A stretch of 64,000 nt of DNA. It comes from JAEMQF01 sp963850525 (GTDB lineage Bacteria; Pseudomonadota; Gammaproteobacteria; Burkholderiales; Burkholderiaceae_C). The stretch is from positions 860,041 to 924,040 of the forward strand of contig CAWKLQ010000001.1 in assembly GCA_963850525.1 (NCBI GenBank), read 5' to 3'. The position numbers and the translations under genes were made by a program. Every line of letters starts with the position of its first letter. Position 1 is the stretch's first letter. Shown one piece after another: positions 49,814 to 57,548 of the stretch. The notes below the pieces were generated by a model, which ran no database searches, was not told the origin of the DNA, and saw nothing but the letters and a program-made list of their open reading frames with translations.

Positions 49814-50710
49814 TCATTGCTGCAACGCCCTTGTCTTTGAAGCTGACTCGGCGCGCCAGCGCCGCTCGAATTCTGCCGGGGTGATGTAGCCCAACGCAGA
49901 ATGGCGGCGCTCGGTATTGTAGTAACCGATGTACTCGACAATTGCTTGCCTTGCCTGCTCGCGAGTCTCGAAATGCTCGTCGTGCACGCACTCGACTTTC
50001 AACGTGCCGTTCACCGATTCCATCGGCGCGTTGTCCCAGCAGTCTCCCTTGCGACTCATCGACACCGTGATGCCCAGCGCCTCGAGCTTGGCGCGGTAGT
50101 CGTTGGCCGCGTATTGCGAGCCCCGGTCCGAGTGGTGCACCAGGCCAGCGCCGGGGTGGCGCCAGCCCAGCGCAACGTCAAGCGCGCACAGCGTCAGCTC
50201 CTGCGGCATCGTCTCACTCATCGCCCAGCCCACCAGCTTGCGTGCGTACAGGTCCAGTACCAGCGCCACGTACAGCCAGCCTTCGTCGGTGGGCACGTAG
50301 GTCATGTCGGCCAACCATTTCTGGTTCGGCGCGGCCGCTTGGAAGTCGCGCTGCAGCACGTTGGGCGCCACCGCGTGGGTGTGCTTGGAGTCGGTCGTCA
50401 CCACCCGAAAGCGCCGCCGCTTGTGGCTTTGCAGCCCGTGCTCGCGCATCAGGCGCCCGACACGCTTATGGTTGATCGTGCGGCCCAGCGCCTGGCCGAT
50501 CTCGGGCGTCATGCGTCGGCGCCCGTAGCGCCCGCGATGCTTGCGCTGGCCGTGGCGAATCTGTTCGACCAACTGCTTGTCTTCGCACGCGCGTTTCGAT
50601 GGCTCGCGCCCTCGCGCCGCGTTCAGCCCGCTGCGCGATACGCTCAGCAGCTCGCACATCATCGTCGTGGCGTATTCCTGTCGATGCTTCTCAATCCACG
50701 CGTACTTCAC
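49814..50710 (-). CDS. IS3-family transposase OrfB (DDE integrase domain)
   Basis: 298 residues. An HTH_21 region (YGRRRMTPEIGQALGRTINH) precedes the catalytic core, with Asp in WLADMTYVPTDEGWLYVALV, Asp in GLVHHSDRGSQYAAND and Glu in NAPMESVNGTLKVECVHD. It overlaps orfA by 4 bp. The functional transposase is usually the OrfAB frameshift fusion. Confidence 0.94.
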   Translation of the reverse strand: MKYAWIEKHRQEYATTMMCELLSVSRSGLNAARGREPSKRACEDKQLVEQIRHGQRKHRGRYGRRRMTPEIGQALGRTINHKRVGRLMREHGLQSHKRRRFRVVTTDSKHTHAVAPNVLQRDFQAAAPNQKWLADMTYVPTDEGWLYVALVLDLYARKLVGWAMSETMPQELTLCALDVALGWRHPGAGLVHHSDRGSQYAANDYRAKLEALGITVSMSRKGDCWDNAPMESVNGTLKVECVHDEHFETREQARQAIVEYIGYYNTERRHSALGYITPAEFERRWRAESASKTRALQQ

Positions 50711-51009
50711 ATCGACTCCCTCGCAAAGTACGCTGCCGCTTTTTTTAGGATTTCCTTCTCCACCCTCAACCGGGTGTTCTCCTGCCTCAAGCGGCTCAGT
50801 TCGGCCTCCAGGTCCGACACCGGCTGCACGGGCACACGCTTGACCAGCGCCTGCCCTTTGCGTGCCAGGTACACCCAGTTGGCCAGCGTCTTGTTCGACA
50901 TCTCCAGCGAGCGCGCAACCGCCGCCATGCCACGCCCACCTTGAATCACTTGCTTGACAGCTGCGTCCCGAAATTCAGCCGTGTACTTCCGATCTGATCC
51001 TGCTTTCAT
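50707..51009 (-). CDS. IS3-family transposase OrfA
   Basis: 100 residues. Helix-turn-helix of the transposase_8 type (YTAEFRDAAVKQVIQGGRGM) followed by a leucine-zipper segment (LEAELSRLRQENTRLRVEKE). A run of seven A on the coding strand (50740-50746) followed by G is the expected -1 slippage site. Confidence 0.93.
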   Translation of the reverse strand: MKAGSDRKYTAEFRDAAVKQVIQGGRGMAAVARSLEMSNKTLANWVYLARKGQALVKRVPVQPVSDLEAELSRLRQENTRLRVEKEILKKAAAYFARESM

Positions 51010-51220
51010 ATGTCCTCCAAGAAGTCAAAACTAACAGACTTCGTGGCGTCCAGTTTTGGGGGACCAGTTCACTCCGCCCATATTCGACCTTTGATTCCCG
51101 CGCGTCGGAGCGCTCTGACAAGGTCTGGAACTGGTTCGTTGGCGGCATTGCGACTTTTCTATTGTTCGGCACGTTGCTCACGCTCTATCGTCGCTCTCTC
51201 CTCGGCTTCTAGCGAGAGAT

Positions 51221-51292
51221 GGCTAACCTTTCGGTCAAGCCGACGTACTCCGGGCTACGCCCTCCGCACGCGGCTTACCTCATACGTTAGGA
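51221..51292 (+). other. attC: attC site of cassette 25
   Basis: 72 bp; R'' GGCTAAC, R' GTTAGGA. Confidence 0.92.
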
Positions 51293-51299
51293 GTCATTA

Positions 51300-51551
51300 A
51301 TGACCTACGCCCTCGTACTGATCGAGAAGCCCGAAGACATACGTCTGTGGTCCAACGAACTTTCGGCGCTCGAACACGGCGCAGCGCCGCCGCCGGGAGC
51401 CACCAGACTTCCCGGCCATTCTTGGCTGATTGACCTAGACACCGGCCTCTCTGTTCTTGGTACTCTTCTAGGCGCCCTGGCAAAGTCGCAGCACATTCGC
51501 CACAAGGTAGCGTTCCTTGCGGAGGAGCCCAAGTTCGTGGCAAACCCGTAG
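51300..51551 (+). CDS. Cassette 26: small hypothetical protein
   Basis: 83 residues from ATG 51300, 13 bp after the junction (MTYALVLIEKPEDIRLWSNE). Soluble; PPGATRLPGHSWLIDLDTGL in the middle. Not recognised. First gene of a two-gene cassette (51287-53763). Confidence 0.7.
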   Translation: MTYALVLIEKPEDIRLWSNELSALEHGAAPPPGATRLPGHSWLIDLDTGLSVLGTLLGALAKSQHIRHKVAFLAEEPKFVANP

Positions 51552-51560
51552 GAGATCAAT

Positions 51561-51899
51561 ATGAGTTTTGTGTCCACCGCAACGGACCTCCTACCAAATG
51601 CATGGTCAAAACTTACACTCGCGGCAACGCTATTCCTAGCACTACTCCCCTTCGCGCTTCCTGAGTCCGTAGCCGGCGGAATAGAGATGCCTGCACCCGC
51701 ACAGCTACTACTCCTAAAGGTCTCCGTCTTCTTGCTGCTAGCGCTGGTTGGCTCGTGCGCAACTCTCCTCATCGTCATTCACTACCACACCAGAGGCGAA
51801 GGCCAGAATGCAATCGCCGACCGCATTCTCAAAGTCCGCGCCGCGTCAAATCGGCAGCAACTGACGGAGAAGGCACTATGGAGCCACCTCACGAAGTGA
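51561..51899 (+). CDS. Cassette 26: small membrane protein
   Basis: 112 residues, 9 bp after the previous stop with GGAGATCAAT before the ATG. Two membrane segments (LAATLFLALLPFALPESVAG; LLLLKVSVFLLLALVGSCAT) and a basic C-terminus. Probably co-translated with the upstream small protein. Not recognised. Confidence 0.7.
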   Translation: MSFVSTATDLLPNAWSKLTLAATLFLALLPFALPESVAGGIEMPAPAQLLLLKVSVFLLLALVGSCATLLIVIHYHTRGEGQNAIADRILKVRAASNRQQLTEKALWSHLTK

Positions 51900-52267
51900 C
51901 TCCTAACCATTTACAGGGACTTCCCAACAAGTCAAGCAGACAGCGGTTTGGTTTTGGTATTCGGTGTTCCGGTATTCGCGCATTCGTTTCAGGCCGACCG
52001 TGTCAAGGCTGGCCGCAGGCCACCCGAAGGGCTTGGCCTTGATGCGGGCGGCCTGAAACCCACACTGGAGCGATGCTTGTCGGCCAAGACACTTGGCCGA
52101 CAAGCCATGACAGACTTCTTCATTGCTTCGTGTGTGTGTGGCGCAAGGTGAATCGGATGCAGGCGGGCCGAAGGGCTGCGACAAAGGTGCAGACTGCTTC
52201 TCTACAGACGGCCTTGTTGCACGGGCACTGTGGCCTTGTGTGCGGACCCAGATGCGAACCGCTCAGC

Positions 52268-52388
52268 GGGGCTCCATTCCGATCGCGTGGACATCGAACG
52301 ATTCGAGCCACGAATGGTTAGTCGAGCTTGCCCGCTGCCGGTCTGACCTGTCATATGCGTCTTCTGACTGATGCCTGCTGCGTGATGG
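52268..52388 (-). ncRNA. Putative guide (seekRNA/bridge RNA) of IS copy 3
   Basis: CTAACCATTC at 52312-52321 and GGCTCGA at 52303-52309 on the minus strand, as in copy 2. Confidence 0.5.
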
Positions 52389-52418
52389 AAACTGTGTTGC
52401 GGCGCTTGCAGCCCGCGG

Positions 52419-53609
52419 CTATGCGGCAGCCGCGCCGCTGACATTGCGCGTAGGCGCGGGCACCGGCACCGGCACCGGCGCCGGAACCGAGGCCGGCGCC
52501 GTTGCCGCCACCGCCGGCGGTCTGCTCACATGGTGCGCGTCGAACGCCTCGCCCTTGGTCATCACCGCCCACAGGATGCGTGCATTCTTGTTGGCCAGCG
52601 CCACCGCCGCCTTTTGCCAGCCGGCTCGCTCGCGCAGCGCCGTGACCCAGCGCGAGATCGGGTCGCTGCGCTTGTGCGCGGTCATGACCGCCGACTTGGC
52701 TCCCTGGATCAGCAGGCTGCGCAAGTACGTGTCGCCCCGCTTGGTGATGCCACCCAGGTTGTTCTTGCCGCCCGAGGAGTGCTGGCGCGGCACCAGGCCG
52801 ATCCAGGCGCCGAACTGCGCGCCGTGCCGGAACTGCTTGAACTCGCCCACCGTGGCCAGCGCGGCCGAAGCCGTCACGGGGCCGATCCCCATCAGGGTGG
52901 CAGCCTTCTTCACCTCGGCGTTGTCCTTGGCATGCGTGGCGATGCGCGCGTCGCACCACTCGATATGGGCATCCAACTCACGCCATTGCGCTTGCGCTTG
53001 TTGCACGACCCGGCGCGCCAGCGCGTTCATCTCGTTGCTCGCATCCTCGATCACGTCGGCCAGAACGGCCTGCAGCGCCGCCGGGCTTTGCGCGAAGACC
53101 AGGCCGAACTCGGCCAGCAGCCCGCGGATGCGGTTGATGCACGCGGTGCGCTCGGCCTTGAACCCCTCGCGCAGCCGGTGCACGCACAGCATGCTTTGCT
53201 GCTCGATGCTCTTGGCCGGCACGAAGTGCATCTGCGGGCGCGACGCGGCCTCGCAGATGGCCGCGGCATCGTTGGCGTCGTTTTTGCCGCTGGCGCCTTG
53301 TTTGCGATACGGGCTGACGAGTTGCGCGGCGATGATGCGTGCGTCAAGACCGAGCGCGATGAGCTTGCGCGCCCAGTGGTGCGCACTGGAGCTGCTCTCC
53401 ATGGCCACGATGCACCCGGCGGGCAATTGCGCGCACCAGGCCAGAAATTTGTCGCGCGCCAGTGCGCGGCTGACGAGCACCCGCCCCGCGGCGTCCACGG
53501 CATGAACCTGGATCACGCGCTTGGCCAGATCGGCCCCGACGCGAACGGCTCGACCTCGCGATTCACGTTGCGCTTCACGCTGCACCCCAACTCGTGTAAT
53601 CTGCTCCAC
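52419..53609 (-). CDS. IS110-family transposase (copy 3)
   Basis: 396 residues, identical in amino-acid sequence to copies 2 and 4. DEDD and serine domains intact, so it is likely functional. Confidence 0.94.
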   Translation of the reverse strand: MEQITRVGVQREAQRESRGRAVRVGADLAKRVIQVHAVDAAGRVLVSRALARDKFLAWCAQLPAGCIVAMESSSSAHHWARKLIALGLDARIIAAQLVSPYRKQGASGKNDANDAAAICEAASRPQMHFVPAKSIEQQSMLCVHRLREGFKAERTACINRIRGLLAEFGLVFAQSPAALQAVLADVIEDASNEMNALARRVVQQAQAQWRELDAHIEWCDARIATHAKDNAEVKKAATLMGIGPVTASAALATVGEFKQFRHGAQFGAWIGLVPRQHSSGGKNNLGGITKRGDTYLRSLLIQGAKSAVMTAHKRSDPISRWVTALRERAGWQKAAVALANKNARILWAVMTKGEAFDAHHVSRPPAVAATAPASVPAPVPVPVPAPTRNVSGAAAA

Positions 53610-53767
53610 GGACTTCCCCTTTCATAGGCTTGAGATTGACGACTTCAATCACCACCAATCTTGGCGCATCGACGCCGTTGCCCGAAGGTGGGAAGTCCCT
53701 TCGCATTCCGTTCCAGCCGACGTGCTCCGGCCTGCGGCCTCCGCACGCGGCTTACCTCAAACGTTAG

Positions 53768-54079
53768 ATGCCGGCGCAAATGCTCCTGAGCTTTTCGTCT
53801 TTCATCCCAGCTCCGAGCAAGGCGCTTGTGCCAAGGCTACGTCCGAGCACCCAATTTTCACGCGCCGCCCACTTCCGGCTTGTTTGGCGAAACTCCGAGT
53901 GGGCGCTTCATGGTTATCGCAGGCCATTCACGGCCGAATCGCTACGCGCCAGGCTCCGGTGGTTGTTTTCGTCTCGCGCCTCCACCAGCGGCCTCCCCGA
54001 AGGCTCTTTGCCCACACTTCCACCTGCCACGGGCGGGGCGCGCCGGGAAGTTCTCACTTGCGTCCTCGTGCGCGGGTAA
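53768..54079 (+). CDS. Cassette 27: doubtful hypothetical ORF
   Basis: 103 residues from ATG 53768, 5 nt into the cassette (MPAQMLLSFSSFIPAPSKAL). Basic, with no domain recognised. Competing frames are open on both strands. Cassette 53764-54180. Confidence 0.3.
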   Translation: MPAQMLLSFSSFIPAPSKALVPRLRPSTQFSRAAHFRLVWRNSEWALHGYRRPFTAESLRARLRWLFSSRASTSGLPEGSLPTLPPATGGARREVLTCVLVRG

Positions 54080-54117
54080 CATTGCGGCATGCATACCTCG
54101 TTGGCCACGTTCACCAC

Positions 54118-54186
54118 CTCTAACCCTTCCATCGAGCCGACAGCCACCGGGGTACCGGCGTCTGCGGCTCATGTCAACCGTTAGAG
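54118..54186 (+). other. attC: attC site of cassette 27 (69 bp, different type)
   Basis: R'' CTCTAAC, R' GTTAGAG; centre with CCACCGGGGTACCGGCG. R'' does not match the cassette's own start GTTAGAT at the seventh base. Confidence 0.8.
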
Positions 54187-54592
54187 GCCCGCTCATTGGC
54201 CTACAAGCTTTTTTGCCTGCGCCGGGGTTCTCCACGGTTCACGCGCGCGAATACCCAGTGTGCTACTGTCACGCCATGCGCCGCGCGCGTCGGAAACTTC
54301 TCCCCCTTCGTTTGGCGTCAGCCAACGTTGCTGGCCTTCGCCGATCTGCCTGCAACGCTTGCCCCAGAACTTCACCTTGGCTCACTGTCTTTCGGCCACC
54401 CGAGCCTCACTGTCGCCGTCGCGCCGCGTTCAGGCCCCGCGGCCGCCTGTCTCTGCCTACGCAGAGGCCTTCCGCTCCAGTGCGTATGGCGGCCTGCGGG
54501 CGTCGTGCCTTCGTCGTTGAGTCTGCCTCTAACCAGTCGGTCAAGCCGACGCGCTCCGGGCTGCGCCCTCCGCGCGCGGCTTACCTCCAACG
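54181..54592 (+). other. Cassette 28: family B cassette (variant 2)
   Basis: 412 bp, near-identical to cassette 23. TACTGT 54264-54269, then 6 nt, then ATG 54276. The frame reads through the attC into cassette 29. Confidence 0.6.
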
Positions 54593-54598
54593 TTGGGC
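54527..54598 (+). other. attC: attC site of cassette 28
   Basis: 72 bp; R'' CTCTAAC, R' GTTGGGC. Confidence 0.93.
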
Positions 54599-54616
54599 GT
54601 CTACGAGCCGCTCGCG

Positions 54617-54651
54617 TTGGCCCAGTACCGCCTTGTGGTACCATGTATGAA
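54617..54651 (+). promoter_or_regulatory. Promoter of cassette 29 hicAB
   Basis: -35 TTGGCC (54617-54622), 16-bp spacer, -10 TACCAT (54639-54644), then 6 nt to the hicA ATG: leaderless transcript likely. Confidence 0.65.
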
Positions 54652-54905
54652 TGAAGCGTAGGCACCAACGCACGCTCGAATTGGTCTTTGCTCGCCCCAC
54701 GAGCGGGAATATCCAGTGGCGCGATGTCGAGGCTCTGTTCGTCGAGCTTGGCGCCGACATCTCAGAACGAGAGGGGAGTCGCGTCGCCGTTGTCCTGTTT
54801 GAAGAGGTGCGAGTCTTTCATCGGCCGCACCCTTCGCCAAATACGGACAAAGGAGCGGTAGCGAGCATCCGAAAGTGGTTGGAGCAGCATGGAGTTGAAC
54901 CATGA
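54651..54905 (+). CDS. hicA: Cassette 29: HicA-family toxin
   Basis: 84 residues. RRHQRTLELVFARPTSGNIQ, then WRDVEALFVELGADISEREG and the active-site region VVLFEEVRVFHRPHPSPNTD with the catalytic-type His, ending IRKWLEQHG. Double-stranded-RBD-like mRNA interferase. hicB overlaps its end by 4 bp. Confidence 0.9.
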   Translation: MKRRHQRTLELVFARPTSGNIQWRDVEALFVELGADISEREGSRVAVVLFEEVRVFHRPHPSPNTDKGAVASIRKWLEQHGVEP

Positions 54906-55234
54906 ACATCATGTCAGTGAACGGTTATCGCGCGAAGATTGAATACGACGAGGAGCTTGACCTCTTTCGCGGTGAAATTCTTGGACTCACTGGCGGTGCG
55001 GACTTTTATGGCAAGAACACGAAAGAGCTTCGGGCGGAATTCAAGAAATCGCTCCAAGTTTTCCTTGAGGTGTGCAGGGAGAAAGGCATCGAGCCGCGTC
55101 GCCACTTCTCCGGCAAATTCAACTTGCGCATTTCACCCGAACTACACGAGAAGCTAGCGATCGAGGCTCAGGCACAAGGCAAGAGTATCAACACGCTCGC
55201 CCAAGAAGCTCTGCAAGAACGGGTAGCCCACTGA
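54902..55234 (+). CDS. hicB: Cassette 29: HicB-family antitoxin
   Basis: 110 residues. The N-terminal degenerate RNase H-like domain (YRAKIEYDEELDLFRGEILG) is followed by FYGKNTKELRAEFKKSLQVF and a C-terminal ribbon-helix-helix (GKFNLRISPELHEKLAIEAQ). It neutralises HicA and represses the operon. Cassette 54593-55307. Confidence 0.92.
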   Translation: MNIMSVNGYRAKIEYDEELDLFRGEILGLTGGADFYGKNTKELRAEFKKSLQVFLEVCREKGIEPRRHFSGKFNLRISPELHEKLAIEAQAQGKSINTLAQEALQERVAH

Positions 55235-55241
55235 GAAAGAC

Positions 55242-55313
55242 GCCCAACCCTTCGGTCAAGCCGACGCACTCCGGGCTGCGCCCTCCGCGCGCAGCTTACC
55301 TCAACCGTTAGAG
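55242..55313 (+). other. attC: attC site of cassette 29
   Basis: 72 bp; R'' GCCCAAC, R' GTTAGAG. Carries two arm substitutions (CGCACTCC, GCGCAGC). Confidence 0.92.
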
Positions 55314-55721
55314 GCCCGCTGTTTTGAATGCCTCGCTCTTTGGTCCTGCGAAGCTCATCTCCAGGCATGGCGCGCACGACTCTCACATGTGCTACTGTTT
55401 CGCATCGCTCCGCGCGCGGCAACCCTCGGCCTCTCTGCGTTTGATGTCAGCCACCGTTTCGCCCTGCACCGGGACTCACTGCCAAGGTCGCGCAACCAAG
55501 GGCATGCAGCGCACTACATTCATGGCACGCGAACCGCTTTCTCACCGTCGCACTGCGTGGCACCCCCGCGGCCGCCCGTCTCTGCCTGCTGATTGGCCTT
55601 TCGTTCCAGTGCGTGGGTCCGCCTTCGAACGTCGTGCCTTCGTTGTTGGGTCTGCCTCTAACCAGTCGGTCAAGGCGACGCGCTCCGGGCTGCGCCCTCC
55701 GCGCGCGCCTTACCTCCAACG
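55308..55721 (+). other. Cassette 30: family B cassette
   Basis: 414 bp, near-identical to cassettes 21 and 24; TACTGT at 55393-55398. Confidence 0.6.
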
Positions 55722-55727
55722 TTCGGC
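55656..55727 (+). other. attC: attC site of cassette 30
   Basis: 72 bp; R'' CTCTAAC, R' GTTCGGC. AAGGC/GCCTT variant. Confidence 0.93.
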
Positions 55728-55794
55728 CTCACAAGAGCGGCAATAGCGTCCTGAGCAGCAGCTACAAATAAATGCGCGGCGTCGAATTGTTCGT

Positions 55795-55810
55795 AGCTAC
55801 AATCAAAGCA
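55795..55810 (+). promoter_or_regulatory. -10 element of cassette 31 brnTA
   Basis: AGC-TACAAT with the -10 at 55798-55803, then 6 nt to the brnT ATG. No convincing -35. Confidence 0.5.
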
Positions 55811-56091
55811 TGCCGACTTGGGACGAACCGAAGCGCGTACGCAACCTCAAGCTCCATGGCCTGGATTTCATTGGTTGCGAGGCGGTATTCGACGGTCCAG
55901 TCGTCACCTGGGAAGATGACCGCGAAGTCTATGGCGAGCACAGAATCAATCTGCTCGGTTGGCTGAACGGCATCGTCGTGCACATGACTTACACGGAGCG
56001 AGGCGATGAACCGCACGTCATCAGCCTTCGCAAGGCAGAGAAGCATGAAATCAGGCGCTACGCGAAAGAAACCACCGGCTACTCCCGCTGA
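55810..56091 (+). CDS. brnT: Cassette 31: BrnT-family toxin
   Basis: 93 residues. WDEPKRVRNLKLHGLDFIGC, then EAVFDGPVVTWEDDREVYGE and VHMTYTERGDEPHVISLRKA with KHEIRRYAK at the end are the BrnT pattern, a RelE-like ribonuclease. brnA overlaps its 3' end by 47 bp. Leaderless start inferred. Confidence 0.92.
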   Translation: MPTWDEPKRVRNLKLHGLDFIGCEAVFDGPVVTWEDDREVYGEHRINLLGWLNGIVVHMTYTERGDEPHVISLRKAEKHEIRRYAKETTGYSR

Positions 56092-56389
56092 ATGGGAGGC
56101 AGTTATTGCGGCCGCACCAGGCAAGGATCGCCCCCTTACGGCGAAGGAGGAAGCCAAGATGGCTAGCGCCGTCTTCGTCAAGGGCGGGGGCTATGCTGCA
56201 GTACGGGCTGCCCTTGCGCAGAAGCGAAAGCGCGGCCAACGCGGCCCGCAGCAGTCCCCAACGAAGCAATTGGTCAGCGTTCGCTACAGTCCGGAGGTGT
56301 TGGAGTATTTCAAGGCCGCTGGTACTGGCTGGCAAACCCGCATGAACGAGGCACTCCTGCAGTGGGTACACAAGCGCTCCGTGCGGTAA
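56045..56389 (+). CDS. brnA: Cassette 31: BrnA-type antitoxin
   Basis: 114 residues from ATG 56045 (MKSGATRKKPPATPAEWEAV). The C-terminal ribbon-helix-helix (QLVSVRYSPEVLEYFKAAGT, then GWQTRMNEALLQWV) is the BrnA/CopG-like DNA-binding and dimerisation domain. It binds BrnT and represses the operon. The start upstream of this ATG is rejected because it lies deep in brnT. Cassette 55722-56454. Confidence 0.88.
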   Translation: MKSGATRKKPPATPAEWEAVIAAAPGKDRPLTAKEEAKMASAVFVKGGGYAAVRAALAQKRKRGQRGPQQSPTKQLVSVRYSPEVLEYFKAAGTGWQTRMNEALLQWVHKRSVR

Positions 56390-56402
56390 GCAGGGGCAAG
56401 GG

Positions 56403-56460
56403 GCCGAACCCTTCGTTCCACCGGACGCCCTTCGGGCGCCGTTGAACTCAAACGTTAGGC
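56403..56460 (+). other. attC: attC site of cassette 31 (58 bp short type)
   Basis: R'' GCCGAAC, R' GTTAGGC; stem CGCCC-TTC-GGGCG. Same length as the restored attC13. Confidence 0.85.
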
Positions 56461-56597
56461 CCCTGGTTTTCCCTGAGAGCGCTCGAGCAATGACAAATCA
56501 CCTTCGCAATCGGACAATGGGTTGCCTTCCTTCGGGCCGTCAAGCCGGCTCAGGCAATCGACAGATTCATTCGGTCAACATAAACAATGAGGAACAA

Positions 56598-56978
56598 ATG
56601 AAGCTCTCAACCTACCTCTCCGTCGGCGGAATCGTCGCAATGTTGTTCGGCCTGGCGTTTCTGCTAGTTCCCGAGTACGCCGGAAAGCAATACGGCGTTC
56701 CCACCGAGCCGCACAATCTGATGCAGGCGCGCTACTTCGGAGCTACGCTGCTTCCGTACGGCCTAATTCTCTGGCTCGCACGAGATACGCACGATGACAC
56801 CGCTTTGCGCGCCATCTTGCAGAGTGCCGTCGTGATCAACGTACTGGGCGCAGGCATCAGCGTGTGGGCGGGACTTGCCGGTCTTCAGAACGCAATGGTC
56901 TGGGGTTCGGTAGCCATCTACGCGCTACTCTTGCTCGGTGCAGTCTATTTCCTTGCGTATCGAGCCCGCCAAGCCTGA
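56598..56978 (+). CDS. Cassette 32: four-helix membrane protein
   Basis: 126 residues from ATG 56598 with GAGGAAC upstream. Four membrane segments (GGIVAMLFGLAFLLVPEYAG; YFGATLLPYGLILWLA; LQSAVVINVLGAGISVWAGL; VWGSVAIYALLLLGAVYFLA). It resembles small DUF-type integral membrane proteins; not identified. The attC behind it is IS-split. Cassette 56455-58893. Confidence 0.78.
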   Translation: MKLSTYLSVGGIVAMLFGLAFLLVPEYAGKQYGVPTEPHNLMQARYFGATLLPYGLILWLARDTHDDTALRAILQSAVVINVLGAGISVWAGLAGLQNAMVWGSVAIYALLLLGAVYFLAYRARQA

Positions 56979-57397
56979 CTCACAGATGTTCGCCCAGTGC
57001 TAAAAGGCCTTGCTATCCGCCGGTCAAGGGGCCTAACCATTTACAGGGACTTCCCAACAAGTCAAGCAGACAGCGGTTTGGTTTTGGTATTCGGTGTTCC
57101 GGTATTCGCGCATTCGTTTCAGGCCGACCGTGTCAAGGCTGGCCGCAGGCCACCCGAAGGGCTTGGCCTTGATGCGGGCGGCCTGAAACCCACACTGGAG
57201 CGATGCTTGTCGGCCAAGACACTTGGCCGACAAGCCATGACAGACTTCTTCATTGCTTCGTGTGTGTGTGGCGCAAGGTGAATCGGATGCAGGCGGGCCG
57301 AAGGGCTGCGACAAAGGTGCAGACTGCTTCTCTACAGACGGCCTTGTTGCACGGGCACTGTGGCCTTGTGTGCGGACCCAGATGCGAACCGCTCAGC

Positions 57398-57518
57398 GGG
57401 GCTCCATTCCGATCGCGTGGACATCGAACGATTCGAGCCACGAATGGTTAGTCGAGCTTGCCCGCTGCCGGTCTGACCTGTCATATGCGTCTTCTGACTG
57501 ATGCCTGCTGCGTGATGG
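57398..57518 (-). ncRNA. Putative guide (seekRNA/bridge RNA) of IS copy 4
   Basis: CTAACCATTC at 57442-57451 and GGCTCGA at 57433-57439 on the minus strand. Confidence 0.5.
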
Positions 57519-57548
57519 AAACTGTGTTGCGGCGCTTGCAGCCCGCGG

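Larger units (their letters stand above)
49695..51071 (-). mobile_element. IS3-family insertion sequence
   Basis: 1377 bp. Terminal inverted repeats begin TGAAC(C/T)GGTCCCC and share TGGACGCCACGAAG. A 3-bp direct repeat CTC flanks it (49692-49694, 51072-51074). Encodes OrfA and OrfB on the minus strand. Confidence 0.93.
49113..51212 (+). pseudogene. Cassette 25: membrane protein gene interrupted by an IS3-family element
   Basis: ATG 49113 reads to GFGAL, where TGA comes from the IS (49695). Joining GCG CTC at 49694 to CGC at 51075 restores one frame that continues RPYSTFDSRASERSDKVWNW and ends at 51212. The restored ~239-residue protein has a soluble N-terminal half and three C-terminal membrane segments (WGAGIAVGGWLMYGLI; PFLLAAFSLLWVYLF; FVGGIATFLLFGTLLTLY). 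Family not recognised. Cassette 49100-51286. Confidence 0.85.
51912..53708 (-). mobile_element. IS110-family (IS1111-type) element, copy 3
   Basis: 1797 bp; essentially identical to copy 2, same orientation, and same insertion point after TAACCATT. Confidence 0.9.
51901..53769 (+). other. attC: attC site of cassette 26, split by IS copy 3
   Basis: R'' TCCTAAC (51901-51907), R' GTTAGAT (53763-53769); 11 + 61 bp around the IS. Confidence 0.9.
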
